Positions 9,055 to 17,435 of a stretch of DNA of 47,349 nucleotides are shown piece after piece. The notes beneath the pieces are model-generated. The model had not been told where the DNA came from, did not search any database, and was given only the letters and a program-made list of their open reading frames with translations. The stretch spans positions 1-47,349 of the forward strand of contig NZ_CALXYQ010000025.1 of NCBI RefSeq assembly GCF_944393015.1, in the 5' to 3' direction. Source of the DNA: an uncultured Brachyspira sp. Its GTDB lineage: Bacteria; Spirochaetota; Brachyspiria; Brachyspirales; Brachyspiraceae. A program made the position numbers and the translations under genes. Positions within the stretch are counted from its first letter, which is position 1, and each line of letters begins with the position of its first letter.

Positions 9055-9290
9055 ATAAAATTTTTAGTATATACTAAGAATTTTTAACTTTGTCAACTGA
9101 CGCACTTTATATAGAATTATCAACTTTTTTGCCGCACAAAAAAGTTGCAAAAAACGCAACTGCTAGAACTTTATATTAAAAACATTCCTATTAAATATAG
9201 GATATACCATAAAAATGCAGCCTTTTTGCTTCTTTGTGGCAACAAAAGAAGTGGGGTGCGGGGCAAAGCCCTGCATATATTTAAAATTTT
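9055..9290 (-). repeat. Composite dispersed repeat, inverted copy inside the polyene-type cluster
   Basis: Read on the minus strand it gives, in order, GGGCTTTGCCCC, a CTTCTTTTG/CAAAGAAG inverted repeat, CTGCA, the TATATTTAATAG linker and the A module with its AACTTTTTTG hairpin. This is the order seen at 2275-2615. TTGACA (9096-9091) and TATACT (9071-9066) form a promoter-like pair with a 19-bp spacer pointing left toward the thioesterase gene. The gap 8894-9302 holds no gene. Confidence 0.7.
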
Positions 9291-9302
9291 AAAAAATTAT
9301 TT

Positions 9303-9333
9303 TTGACAAAATATAGTTGTTTGGGCATATACT
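9303..9333 (+). promoter_or_regulatory. Predicted promoter of the LolA-like/MMPL pair
   Basis: TTGACA (9303-9308) and TATACT (9328-9333), 19-bp spacer, directly after the repeat and 27 nt before the LolA-like ATG. It would restart transcription downstream of the repeat. Confidence 0.5.
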
Positions 9334-9359
9334 ATATAAATAATATTAGGAAATATAAA

Positions 9360-9929
9360 ATGAGAAAAATTTTGATAATATTTATTGCAATGGCTTCTAT
9401 TTTATTATGCCAAGTTAAAGATGAATATAAAAATGCAAAACTATTGAAAGGAAGCTATACTCAAATAGTAAGTCAGAAAGGAAGAAGTTTTGAATCTTCG
9501 GGTGATTTTATTGTAGTTAGCGGTTATGGTATATGCTGGTTTACTAAAAGTCCTAAAGAGTCTATAACTGTAATGGGTGAAAAAAATGTTATTCAGATAA
9601 TGCCGGACGGAAAAAAGAAAGTTATGGCTGACTCCAATAATGCTATGTTTGCTCAAATAGCTAATATAATAAAATCAATTTTTACTTATGATGAAAAAAC
9701 TATAAATGAATCATTTAATAAAAGTGTTAATGGAAATATTATAGTTTATACTCCAAAAACTAATGAGCTTAAAAAAATAATAGAGAAGATAGAAGTAAGT
9801 TTTGCTAATGCAGGATATATAGAAAAAATAAAAATGTATTCTTCTAATAACAGCACTACTGAATATATAATGAAAGTTTTATCTAAATCTAATAGAATAA
9901 CCTCTGAGGAGACAAAATATTTTGAATAA
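9360..9929 (+). CDS. LolA-like periplasmic lipid/lipoprotein carrier (189 aa)
   Basis: Exported protein with an N-terminal signal (MRKILIIFIAMASILLC). The mature part has the LolA pattern: GSYTQIVSQKGR, SGDFIV, then GICWFTKSPKES, matching the conserved strand in which Trp precedes a Pro. Polyene clusters contain a LolA-like gene next to the MMPL exporter, and together they are thought to carry the lipid product across the periplasm. The ATG at 9360 is preferred over a TTG at 9303 because the latter is the -35 element and AGGA lies correctly before 9360. The 3' end overlaps the exporter gene by 8 nt. Confidence 0.8.
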   Translation: MRKILIIFIAMASILLCQVKDEYKNAKLLKGSYTQIVSQKGRSFESSGDFIVVSGYGICWFTKSPKESITVMGEKNVIQIMPDGKKKVMADSNNAMFAQIANIIKSIFTYDEKTINESFNKSVNGNIIVYTPKTNELKKIIEKIEVSFANAGYIEKIKMYSSNNSTTEYIMKVLSKSNRITSEETKYFE

Positions 9930-12228
9930 AAGTATTTTAGATAATAGAAGAAAAATTTTTATATATATTTGGATAATTTTTCATTTATTTGCTGTTATAT
10001 TATTTTTATCAAGATTTGGAAAAACGGCCAAAATAGATACTAATTTTTTGTCTATAACTCCTAAGTTTTTGGAAGATAAAGATTTTCAAAAGCCTTTGGA
10101 AGATTTCTTTTTTAAAAATTCAAGCAGCGTAAAAATATTTATAGAAAGTGAAGATTTTGATAATGCTAAAAGTAATGCATTAAAATTAGATGAACATATA
10201 AAAGAGTCTTATAGTAATGTGTCAGTTAATTTCCATTCTAGAAACTATGATGATATTTTAAATACCATGGTAAAATATAAATATCAGCTTCTTTCAAAAG
10301 AGATAAGAAATTATTTATTGAATGATGAGGCAGATATTGTTGCAGAAAATGCACTTGCTAATTTTTATTCTCCTTTTTTTATACCTATAGTTGATAATAT
10401 TGAAGATGATCCTTTTTTTACTGTTAATTCAAAAATAAATGAGATTCTCACTTCAGAAAATAATTTTCAGTCTAGAGATTCAATACAATTTATAAATTAT
10501 GATGATAAATATAATATTCTTGTTAATATTGATATGCCTAAAAATATTGATAACGAAAAGTTTTTTGATGATATTACAGAATATTTAAAAGTATTAGAAA
10601 ATGAAGAAAATATAAAAACATATATTTCAGGTGTTCCGGTACATACTTATTATAGTCAGAAAAGTGCAAAGTTTGAAATTACTATTATATCTATAGTATC
10701 ATTTATTGTTATTTGTTTGATATTCGTTTTTATATTCAAATCTTTGAAGCCTTATATAATTTCAATGTGTACTATAATGATATCAGGTTTATCGGCATTT
10801 TTATATTCATCTGTATTTTTTGATTCGATTCATATATTTACATTTGTATTTGGCACAAGTCTTATAGGTATATCAATAGATCATTCAATACATTTTATAA
10901 CTGAATGGTACAATGAAGAAGATAAAAAAGAAGTATTGAAAAAAATATTTCCTAGTATGCTTTTAGGTTTTGTAACTACAATAGTGAGTTATTTATCATT
11001 ATCTTTAACATCTCTTATATTATTAAAGCAAATAGCATTATTTTCTATATTCGGACTTTTAAGCTCATTTCTTACAGTAAACATAATATATCCTATATTA
11101 TTTAAAAATGATAAAAGCGTGATAAAGAAATCGATACTTGATAAAAGCAAGAATATATTAAATGATTATGTTAAAATAATAAGCATAAAAAATGTATTGA
11201 TTATATTTGTAGCGGTTATTATAATTTCTATAATATTTATTCCAAAAATAAAAGTGAATTTCTCTGCTAATCAGTTATATAATACACCGGATTTTTTGCT
11301 TAATAGTGAAAAAGAAGTTTATAACAGATTAAATACATCACTCGCAAAGAATATTATAATTTCAAGAGGAGATACTCTTTCAAAGGCATTATCAGCAGAG
11401 GAGAGCATAGCTAATAATTTAAGCAATAATAATTATACAGCTATATCAAAAATATTATATTCAGAGGAAAGACAGAAAGATAATGTTAAGCTTGTAAATG
11501 ATAAATTAATGCCTATATTAAGAAAACAGACTGATGCTTTGAATTTAGATGAAGTTTCTTATCAGAGAATAAAATCAGAATTTGAAAATACTAAAAATGA
11601 AATTCTTGATATAAATAAAATACTTGAGAATACTAATTTCAATGATTTGAATAAAATTATAGTTACTAATAATAATAAATATTTTATTATAGCAACTAGC
11701 GATTATGATACAAACAATATAATAAAATCAGATAATAATGATGTTAAAATATTTAATATAAATGAAGAAATTAATGATGCTTTAGACGGCACTGCGAAAA
11801 CGGCTATAAAAATGGCTGTAATTGCCTATGTTATAATATTTATAACTATGATGATATTTTTTGATAAAAATAAAGCAATAGCTATAATAATAGTACAGTT
11901 AATGTCTGTATTAATAAATTTATCAGTACATTCAATATTTGGTATTAATATAAATATATTTTCTATATTTGCTTTGATACTTTCAATAGGAATATCAATA
12001 GATTATTCAATATTTTTCTCAAATAGTGCTGCAGATAAAGAGATTACATTTTTAGCTGTATTTTTATCTATGATGACAACTGTATTATCATTCGGTACAT
12101 TGGCATTCAGCAGTTTTATACCTGTAAAATCTTTCGGTTTATTTTTATTTATTGGAATTTTATCATCATTTATAATTTCTCCTGTATTGTTTAATTTTAA
12201 TAAATTAATAAAAAAGAATAATGATTAA
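9922..12228 (+). CDS. MMPL/RND-family lipid exporter (768 aa)
   Basis: Large inner-membrane transporter with the internally duplicated RND layout: one helix at about 12-31, a long extracytoplasmic loop, a block of helices at about 245-400, a second single helix near 415-440, a second loop, and a final helix block at about 635-765. The second helix of each block carries the paired motif GISIDHSIHF and GISIDYSIFF, as in MMPL proteins. The start is TTG at 9922, supported by GAGGAG ten bases before and by overlap with the LolA-like gene. It probably exports the cluster's lipid product. Confidence 0.88.
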   Translation: MNKSILDNRRKIFIYIWIIFHLFAVILFLSRFGKTAKIDTNFLSITPKFLEDKDFQKPLEDFFFKNSSSVKIFIESEDFDNAKSNALKLDEHIKESYSNVSVNFHSRNYDDILNTMVKYKYQLLSKEIRNYLLNDEADIVAENALANFYSPFFIPIVDNIEDDPFFTVNSKINEILTSENNFQSRDSIQFINYDDKYNILVNIDMPKNIDNEKFFDDITEYLKVLENEENIKTYISGVPVHTYYSQKSAKFEITIISIVSFIVICLIFVFIFKSLKPYIISMCTIMISGLSAFLYSSVFFDSIHIFTFVFGTSLIGISIDHSIHFITEWYNEEDKKEVLKKIFPSMLLGFVTTIVSYLSLSLTSLILLKQIALFSIFGLLSSFLTVNIIYPILFKNDKSVIKKSILDKSKNILNDYVKIISIKNVLIIFVAVIIISIIFIPKIKVNFSANQLYNTPDFLLNSEKEVYNRLNTSLAKNIIISRGDTLSKALSAEESIANNLSNNNYTAISKILYSEERQKDNVKLVNDKLMPILRKQTDALNLDEVSYQRIKSEFENTKNEILDINKILENTNFNDLNKIIVTNNNKYFIIATSDYDTNNIIKSDNNDVKIFNINEEINDALDGTAKTAIKMAVIAYVIIFITMMIFFDKNKAIAIIIVQLMSVLINLSVHSIFGININIFSIFALILSIGISIDYSIFFSNSAADKEITFLAVFLSMMTTVLSFGTLAFSSFIPVKSFGLFLFIGILSSFIISPVLFNFNKLIKKNND

Positions 12229-12233
12229 ATAAT

Positions 12234-12262
12234 TTGACATTTTTGTTATAGAATTATATACT
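12234..12262 (+). promoter_or_regulatory. Predicted promoter of the synthase-dehydratase-reductase unit
   Basis: TTGACA (12234-12239), a 17-bp spacer and TATACT (12257-12262) lie immediately after the exporter gene and 17 nt before the ketoacyl-synthase ATG. The leader would be very short. Confidence 0.7.
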
Positions 12263-12279
12263 CGATTCTGAGGTGTTTT

Positions 12280-13452
12280 ATGAGCAACGTATTATTAGAT
12301 TTTGGAATTATTAATTGTTTAGCTAGAAATAAGGAAGAATTGTATAATAAATATTTTTTAAATGGTGAGTATGGTTTAAAAGAGAATAATGATTATGTGA
12401 AAAAATTTTTCTTAGGCAAAATAGATAATGATTTTTTTAATTTTGAACTTGATAACCCTTATAATAATAAAATAAATAAAATGGCTTTGCATGCTGTTAA
12501 TCAATTAAAGCCTATAATCGATGAAGCGAAAAAGAGATACGGAAAAAATAGAATATCCGTTATAGTGGGTACTTGCGAAAATGGAAGCGATGAAACTAAA
12601 GATTATATATTAAAAGGAAGCGTAATCGATGAGAAAAAAATATTGATTATGCAAAGTCTTAATATATGCTGTGATTTTTTACAGAAGTATTTTGATGTTT
12701 CAGGTATTTCATTTACTATATCTACAGCATGTACTTCGAGTGCTAATGCTATAATAGCAGCAGATGAACTTATAAGAAGCGGAGTAATAGATGCAGCTAT
12801 AGTAGGCGGTGCCGATGTTGTAACTGATACTGTTGTTTACGGATTTGATTCTCTTGAAGTAGTTGATTATAATAAAACTAATTCTTTTTCAAAAAACAGA
12901 AAAGGTATTAATTTAGGAGAAGGTGCTGCATTTACAGTGCTTGCAAAAGATAATTTAATTGATTCAAAAAATGCATTATATCTTAAAGGCTATAATAGTA
13001 ATTCAGATTCTCATCATATGACTAGTCCTGATATAGACGGTACTACTACAAGCAAATGTATCAATGATGCTTTAAAACATGCTGATATGAATATAAATGA
13101 TATAGATTATATTAATCTTCATGGTACAGGAACTTCAATAAATGATAAAATGGAAAGCACAACATTAAATATAGTTAATGCTTCTGATATATACTGCAGT
13201 TCTAGTAAAACATCATTCGGGCATACTATAGGGGCAGCAGCAGCTATGGAGCTTGGAGTTTGCTATATTACACTTTCTGATATTAATAAAGAAAAAATAC
13301 TTCCTCCGCATTTATATGACGGCGAGTATGATGATACATTAGCTAAAATAAATTTGGTTACTGGAAAAGTGCAGTCTGAAAGACTTGAAAATTGTATGAG
13401 CGTATCATTTGGTTTCGGCGGAAGCAATACTTGTTTGATAGTTGGAAAATAA
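12280..13452 (+). CDS. Beta-ketoacyl-ACP synthase (390 aa)
   Basis: Decarboxylating condensing enzyme of the FabF/FabB type. The full triad is present: Cys151 (TACTSS), His281 (NLHGTGT) and His315 (SFGHTIGA), with the conserved Lys310. It is slightly shorter than FabF (about 410 residues) with a divergent N-terminal third, as in aryl-polyene synthases. It is the only catalytically complete synthase in the cluster and should pair with the chain-length-factor-like protein at 4786-5490. GAGGTG precedes the ATG. It heads a three-gene unit with a hotdog dehydratase and a ketoreductase. Confidence 0.92.
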   Translation: MSNVLLDFGIINCLARNKEELYNKYFLNGEYGLKENNDYVKKFFLGKIDNDFFNFELDNPYNNKINKMALHAVNQLKPIIDEAKKRYGKNRISVIVGTCENGSDETKDYILKGSVIDEKKILIMQSLNICCDFLQKYFDVSGISFTISTACTSSANAIIAADELIRSGVIDAAIVGGADVVTDTVVYGFDSLEVVDYNKTNSFSKNRKGINLGEGAAFTVLAKDNLIDSKNALYLKGYNSNSDSHHMTSPDIDGTTTSKCINDALKHADMNINDIDYINLHGTGTSINDKMESTTLNIVNASDIYCSSSKTSFGHTIGAAAAMELGVCYITLSDINKEKILPPHLYDGEYDDTLAKINLVTGKVQSERLENCMSVSFGFGGSNTCLIVGK

Positions 13453-13470
13453 TTTCGGATCAATAATTTT

Positions 13471-13977
13471 ATGGAAAATAAATATAAATTGAATATACCT
13501 CATAAAGGAAAAATGTTATTGATAGAAGGTATATCTGATATAAATTTTGATAATAAGGAAATACTTTCTTTTGCTAATATTAAGAAAGATAATATTTTTT
13601 ATGATATTTCAGAACCTGAAGGTATAGAATCTTATATATTTACAGAATATGCAGCACAGACTGCGGCAGCTTATAACGGAGCTTTATCAAATAATGATGA
13701 TAATAAAAGAATAGGTTTTATTTTAAATATAAAAAAAGTTAATTGCTATATAAATAAAATAAAATCTGATAATAGAGTTTATATATTTGTGAAAGAAACT
13801 TTTAATGATAAAAAAATAGCCTACTATGACGGAGAAGCTATTCTTTATAATGATGATATAAATACTTTAGATGAATATAAAAAAATAGTTAATGATGACA
13901 ATAAAATCATGGACTGTTCTATAATGGTTATGGAAAGTTCTGCAGATATTTTTAATAATAATGATATAAACGGATAA
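13471..13977 (+). CDS. ApeP-type hotdog dehydratase-like protein (168 aa)
   Basis: A second hotdog protein, of the 3-hydroxyacyl-ACP dehydratase group typical of polyene clusters. The N-terminal IPHKGKMLLIE (9-19) matches the family's PHR/K-G-x-MLLID opening, and the central YIFTEYAAQTAAAYNG keeps the Glu and AQ of the hotdog helix. The C-terminal 30 residues are acidic and Asn-rich and may be disordered. It lies 18 nt after the synthase and 3 nt before the ketoreductase. It probably works with the shorter ApeI-like protein at 7157 to generate double bonds. Confidence 0.75.
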   Translation: MENKYKLNIPHKGKMLLIEGISDINFDNKEILSFANIKKDNIFYDISEPEGIESYIFTEYAAQTAAAYNGALSNNDDNKRIGFILNIKKVNCYINKIKSDNRVYIFVKETFNDKKIAYYDGEAILYNDDINTLDEYKKIVNDDNKIMDCSIMVMESSADIFNNNDING

Positions 13978-13980
13978 AAG

Positions 13981-14709
13981 ATGAAAAATAAATCTATTTT
14001 AATAACAGGTGCTTCAGGCAGTATAGGATTTGCTATATCAAAAAAGATTATAGAAAATGGATACGATGCTGTAATGTGCTATAATAAAAATGATTCTTTT
14101 ATAGAGAAAATAAAAGATTTTGCAAAATATTATGATGTTAACATAAGATTTTTAAAAATGAATATTACAGACAGAGAAGAAGTTAAAAGTACGTTAACTA
14201 AAGATATAGAAGAAAACGGAGCTTATTATGGTATAGTGCTTTCATCCGGAATCACTATGGATAATGCTTTTCCTGCTATGACTGGAGATGAATGGGACAA
14301 TGTCATAGATGTTAATCTTAAAAGTTTTTATAATATAGTTAATCCTCTAATTATGCCTATGATAAGAAATAAAAAAGGCGGAAGAATCATAGCTATAAGT
14401 TCAATAACTGGTCTTATTGGTAATAGGGGACAGGTTAATTATGCAGCTTCTAAGGCAGGATTAATAGGTGCTGTTAAATCTTTAGCTATAGAATTGGGTA
14501 AAAGAAATATTACTGTAAATTGTATTGCTCCGGGTATTATTGAAAGCGAAATGATTAATGATGAAATAATAGAGCATGCTAAAAATATGATAGCGTTAAA
14601 AAGAATAGGAAAGCCTGAAGATGTGGCAAATGCTGTAAATTTCTTATTATCTGATGAGGCTAATTATATTACTAAGCAGGTTATAAGCGTTGACGGCGGA
14701 ATGTATTGA
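13981..14709 (+). CDS. 3-oxoacyl-ACP reductase, FabG-like SDR (242 aa)
   Basis: Classical short-chain dehydrogenase/reductase: the cofactor motif TGASGSIG (9-16), and catalytic Ser141, Tyr154 and Lys158 (YAASK), with the IAPGIIES segment and the C-terminal ISVDGGMY expected of FabG. It would reduce the 3-ketoacyl-ACP made by the neighbouring synthase using NADPH. It starts 3 nt after the dehydratase stop and ends the cluster. No terminator hairpin is obvious after it. A housekeeping fabG elsewhere in the genome is likely, so no symbol is assigned. Confidence 0.92.
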   Translation: MKNKSILITGASGSIGFAISKKIIENGYDAVMCYNKNDSFIEKIKDFAKYYDVNIRFLKMNITDREEVKSTLTKDIEENGAYYGIVLSSGITMDNAFPAMTGDEWDNVIDVNLKSFYNIVNPLIMPMIRNKKGGRIIAISSITGLIGNRGQVNYAASKAGLIGAVKSLAIELGKRNITVNCIAPGIIESEMINDEIIEHAKNMIALKRIGKPEDVANAVNFLLSDEANYITKQVISVDGGMY

Positions 14710-14798
14710 ACATTTTTTACATAACTAAACAAAAAGTATTTTACAAATATGGTTTTAATGATATTATATATAATAGTTATATATATATTGGGTTGTTT

Positions 14799-15467
14799 AT
14801 GAAAAAATTAATAAATATTATTTTTATTTTTGCACTATTTTTTAATGTATCCTATGCTTTGACTGATAATGAAAGCAAGTTTTTAAAATCCTGTGAAGAA
14901 GGTAAATATGATGCAGTCGTTGCCTTTATAAACAAAAAGGTTAATGTTAATGCTGTATCTGAGGATGGAGTTACAGGATTAATGCTTGCATCTCATCATG
15001 GACATACCGCTATTGTAAGGCTTTTAGTAAATTCTAATGCAGATGTGAATGTTTCTGATAAAGTGGGTTATACTGCTTTATTAATGGCTGCAACAGGCGG
15101 ATATCATGATATTGTGAAGATTTTATTAAAGGCAAAAGCAGATGTTAATGCCTCTAATAGTTATGGAGAAACTGCTTTGCATATAGCTTCATATAAATTG
15201 TATACCGATATAGTGAAGACTTTGATTGATTATAAAGTAAATATAAATGCCATTAACAATGACGGAGATAATGCATTGATAATGGTTTTTATGTCTGCTG
15301 ATAAAAGTGAAAATATGCTTCCAGTTGCTAGACTTCTTTGTGATAATGGAATAGATGTTAATGTTAGAGATAAAAACGGAAGAACTGCACTTACTTATGT
15401 GAAAAATAATTATAAAAAGCCTGATACTTTGATAGCGTTTTTAACGGAGTATGGTGCTACTGAATAA
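14799..15467 (+). CDS. Exported ankyrin-repeat protein (222 aa)
   Basis: A signal peptide (MKKLINIIFIFALFFNVSYA, cleavage near residue 20) is followed by about six ankyrin repeats covering the rest. The repeat core is readable as GxTALxxAxxxGxxDIVKxLLxxxADVN, for example GYTALLMAATGG and GETALHIASYK. The ATG at 14799 is chosen over an upstream frame start because the signal peptide begins there. Ankyrin repeats mediate protein binding; an exported version implies a periplasmic or surface partner. Ankyrin proteins are abundant in Brachyspira. The next gene is 61 nt away. Confidence 0.88.
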   Translation: MKKLINIIFIFALFFNVSYALTDNESKFLKSCEEGKYDAVVAFINKKVNVNAVSEDGVTGLMLASHHGHTAIVRLLVNSNADVNVSDKVGYTALLMAATGGYHDIVKILLKAKADVNASNSYGETALHIASYKLYTDIVKTLIDYKVNINAINNDGDNALIMVFMSADKSENMLPVARLLCDNGIDVNVRDKNGRTALTYVKNNYKKPDTLIAFLTEYGATE

Positions 15468-15528
15468 TATTTTTTAAATTTTTAAAATCTATATATAATT
15501 AATCGTAATTTATTTTAAGGAATATTAA

Positions 15529-16155
15529 ATGATAGAAGAATTAATAAAAAGAATTCCAAAATTGGAAAGTATAAAAGATAATATTGAATCTGCTATAAAT
15601 GAAACTATAAAATGCTATGAAAGAGGAAATAAAGTTTTAATAGCAGGAAACGGAGGAAGTGCCTGCGATAGTGAGCATATAGCAGGAGAGTTATTAAAGA
15701 GTTTTTTAAAGAAGCGTCCTATTAATGAAGATATAAGAAAGGAGCTTTTACAGTTTGATGACGGACAGTATATTGCTGATAATTTAGAATCTCCTTTAAG
15801 AGCTGTTGCTTTAACTTCACATTTGGGACTTTCAAGTGCTTATCTTAATGATAAAGAACCTTATTTGGTATTTGCCCAGCAATTATTGGGATTTGGAGAT
15901 AAAGGAGATATTTTCTTCGCTATAAGCACATCAGGAAATGCAAAGAATATTATATATGCTGCAAAACTTGCTAAGGCTATGGGAATAAAAGTTGTATCCT
16001 TTACCAATGAAAATGGAGGAAAACTTGCAGAGATGGCTGATATTACTATTAAAGCACCAGCTAAAGAAACTCATATATCTCAGGAATTTCATGAAGCAAT
16101 ATATCATGAAATTTGTATAAGAGTAGAAGAACATTTTTTTAAAGAAAATAGATAA
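15529..16155 (+). CDS. SIS-domain phosphosugar isomerase, GmhA-like (208 aa)
   Basis: Single SIS domain with AGNGGSACDSEHIAGEL (39-55) and ISTSGNAKNI, the phosphosugar-binding motifs of sedoheptulose-7-phosphate isomerase (GmhA). The C-terminal QEFHEAIYHEIC supplies the Glu and His residues that bind metal in GmhA. An extra acidic segment (about 65-92) is found in GmhA relatives rather than in E. coli GmhA. A family-9 glycosyltransferase lies 1.3 kb downstream, which fits heptose or envelope sugar synthesis. AAGGA precedes the ATG. Other SIS isomerase activities cannot be excluded. Confidence 0.8.
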   Translation: MIEELIKRIPKLESIKDNIESAINETIKCYERGNKVLIAGNGGSACDSEHIAGELLKSFLKKRPINEDIRKELLQFDDGQYIADNLESPLRAVALTSHLGLSSAYLNDKEPYLVFAQQLLGFGDKGDIFFAISTSGNAKNIIYAAKLAKAMGIKVVSFTNENGGKLAEMADITIKAPAKETHISQEFHEAIYHEICIRVEEHFFKENR

Positions 16156-16184
16156 AAGAAAACAGATAAGAGAAAATAGATAAT
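16143..16184 (+). repeat. Three tandem 14-bp units after the isomerase gene
   Basis: Units of the form AGAAAA(T/C)AGATAA are repeated three times. The first encodes the last residues and stop codon of the isomerase; the others are noncoding. Confidence 0.5.
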
Positions 16185-16191
16185 TGTTAAA

Positions 16192-16236
16192 AATATAGGG
16201 CTTGTAATTATATAATAATTGCAAGCCCTATTTATG
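16192..16236. terminator. Bidirectional terminator hairpin
   Basis: Arms ATAGGGCTTG (16195-16204) and CAAGCCCTAT (end 16231), with further AT pairing toward the loop and flanking A/T runs. It separates the isomerase gene from the convergent substrate-binding-protein gene. Confidence 0.85.
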
Positions 16237-16277
16237 TAGTAGTCTAAATACGGAACTATTAGCTTTTTATTATTGTA

Positions 16278-17261
16278 TTAATTGTTATAAATATCGTTTG
16301 GTATCCTAATTCCTAATTTATTAATCATATTAGTATTAACAACAAAGTTATAATTTTCTGAAGGCTCTAAAGGTATGTTTTTTATATCTTTTATACCTTC
16401 TAATACTTCTATTGTTTTTTTAGCAGTAGAAACTCCCATATCATAATAATCAACAGAATAAGTAACAGTGCCTCCTATTTTTGTCATACTGGCATCGGCA
16501 CATACAACAGGTATTTTTGTGCTTTCTTCTATCATAGCAACATTGGCCATGCTGTTTGCTATTATATTATCAGTAGGTGAGAATATAGCATCTACTTTAT
16601 CTACAGCACTTAACATAATTTGCTGAATTTCATTGGCATTTGCAACAGTTAAATCTATATATTCAAGTCCGAGAGAATCCAATTTTTCTTTTGCTAGCTT
16701 TATTTGATATGCAGAATTGATTTCACTTGAGCAATATAAAAGTCCTATTTTTTTAGCATTTGGAAGAAGTGTATGCATAAGTTCTATTTGCTTTGCTATA
16801 GGAGGAAGATTTATAATTCCAGTTACATTTACATTCGGTTTATTTAAATTCGTTACTAACCTTGCACCTATTGGATCGCCTATGCCTGAAACTATTATTG
16901 GTATATCCTTAGTTAAATTGACGGCTGACTGTGCCGAAGGTGTCCCTATTGCTATTATAATATCTTTTTTATCATTAACAAACTTTTGAGCTATTGTATT
17001 GCAGTTTGCCTGTTCGCCTTGAGCATTTTGATAATCAATATTTATCTTTTTATTGCTGTCTTTATAATATTTATTTAATTCATCTTCTATGCCTTTATAA
17101 ATTAAATCTAATGCATCATGCTCTATCATCTGACTTATTCCTATTGTTATAACTTTATCAGTTTCATTTTTTGGATACATATATTTTTTACTTATAGTGA
17201 ATGATGATATTAATACAAATATTATTATTAATACAAAAATTATAGTTTTATTATTTTTCAT
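16278..17261 (-). CDS. ABC transporter substrate-binding protein, TrpX/YtfQ-like family (327 aa)
   Basis: Exported binding protein of the two-lobed family that includes tryptophan-binding TrpX. Features: an N-terminal membrane anchor or signal (about 6-24), ITIGISQMIEHDALD opening the first lobe, AIGTPSAQSA, the VTGIINLPP hinge, LPNAKKIGLLY, and a C-terminal GGTVTYSVDYYDMG. No lipobox Cys is seen after the hydrophobic segment. No permease or ATPase gene adjoins it, whereas they are normally next to it, so the transporter partners are elsewhere or absent. A strong inverted repeat overlaps its promoter (17303-17336). The ligand is unknown; aromatic amino acids are one possibility. Confidence 0.82.
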   Translation of the reverse strand: MKNNKTIIFVLIIIFVLISSFTISKKYMYPKNETDKVITIGISQMIEHDALDLIYKGIEDELNKYYKDSNKKINIDYQNAQGEQANCNTIAQKFVNDKKDIIIAIGTPSAQSAVNLTKDIPIIVSGIGDPIGARLVTNLNKPNVNVTGIINLPPIAKQIELMHTLLPNAKKIGLLYCSSEINSAYQIKLAKEKLDSLGLEYIDLTVANANEIQQIMLSAVDKVDAIFSPTDNIIANSMANVAMIEESTKIPVVCADASMTKIGGTVTYSVDYYDMGVSTAKKTIEVLEGIKDIKNIPLEPSENYNFVVNTNMINKLGIRIPNDIYNN

Positions 17262-17302
17262 TTTTTAATCCTTTTATATTTATTTTTTGATTTTTTAGTT
17301 AA

Positions 17303-17345
17303 TTACTTTATATAGTAATAATACTATATAAAGTAATATTGTCAA
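17303..17345 (-). promoter_or_regulatory. Promoter with perfect 15-bp inverted-repeat operator
   Basis: On the minus strand, TTGACA (17345-17340), a 16-bp spacer and TATTAT (17323-17318). Arms TTACTTTATATAGTA (17303-17317) and TACTATATAAAGTAA (17322-17336) are perfect, with a 4-nt centre. They cover the -10 element and transcription start, where a repressor would act. Confidence 0.7.
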
Positions 17346-17435
17346 TGCTGTTTATAAGATTTTTTATATATTTTTATTGATTATTATAAAAAAATATATA
17401 TCATTATATTATTATTTAATAAGGTGTATTTAATA

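Noticed and set aside
9303..9359. A 19-residue N-terminal extension of the LolA-like protein from a TTG at 9303
   Set aside because: That TTG is part of a -35 element, and the signal peptide and ribosome-binding site both support the ATG at 9360.
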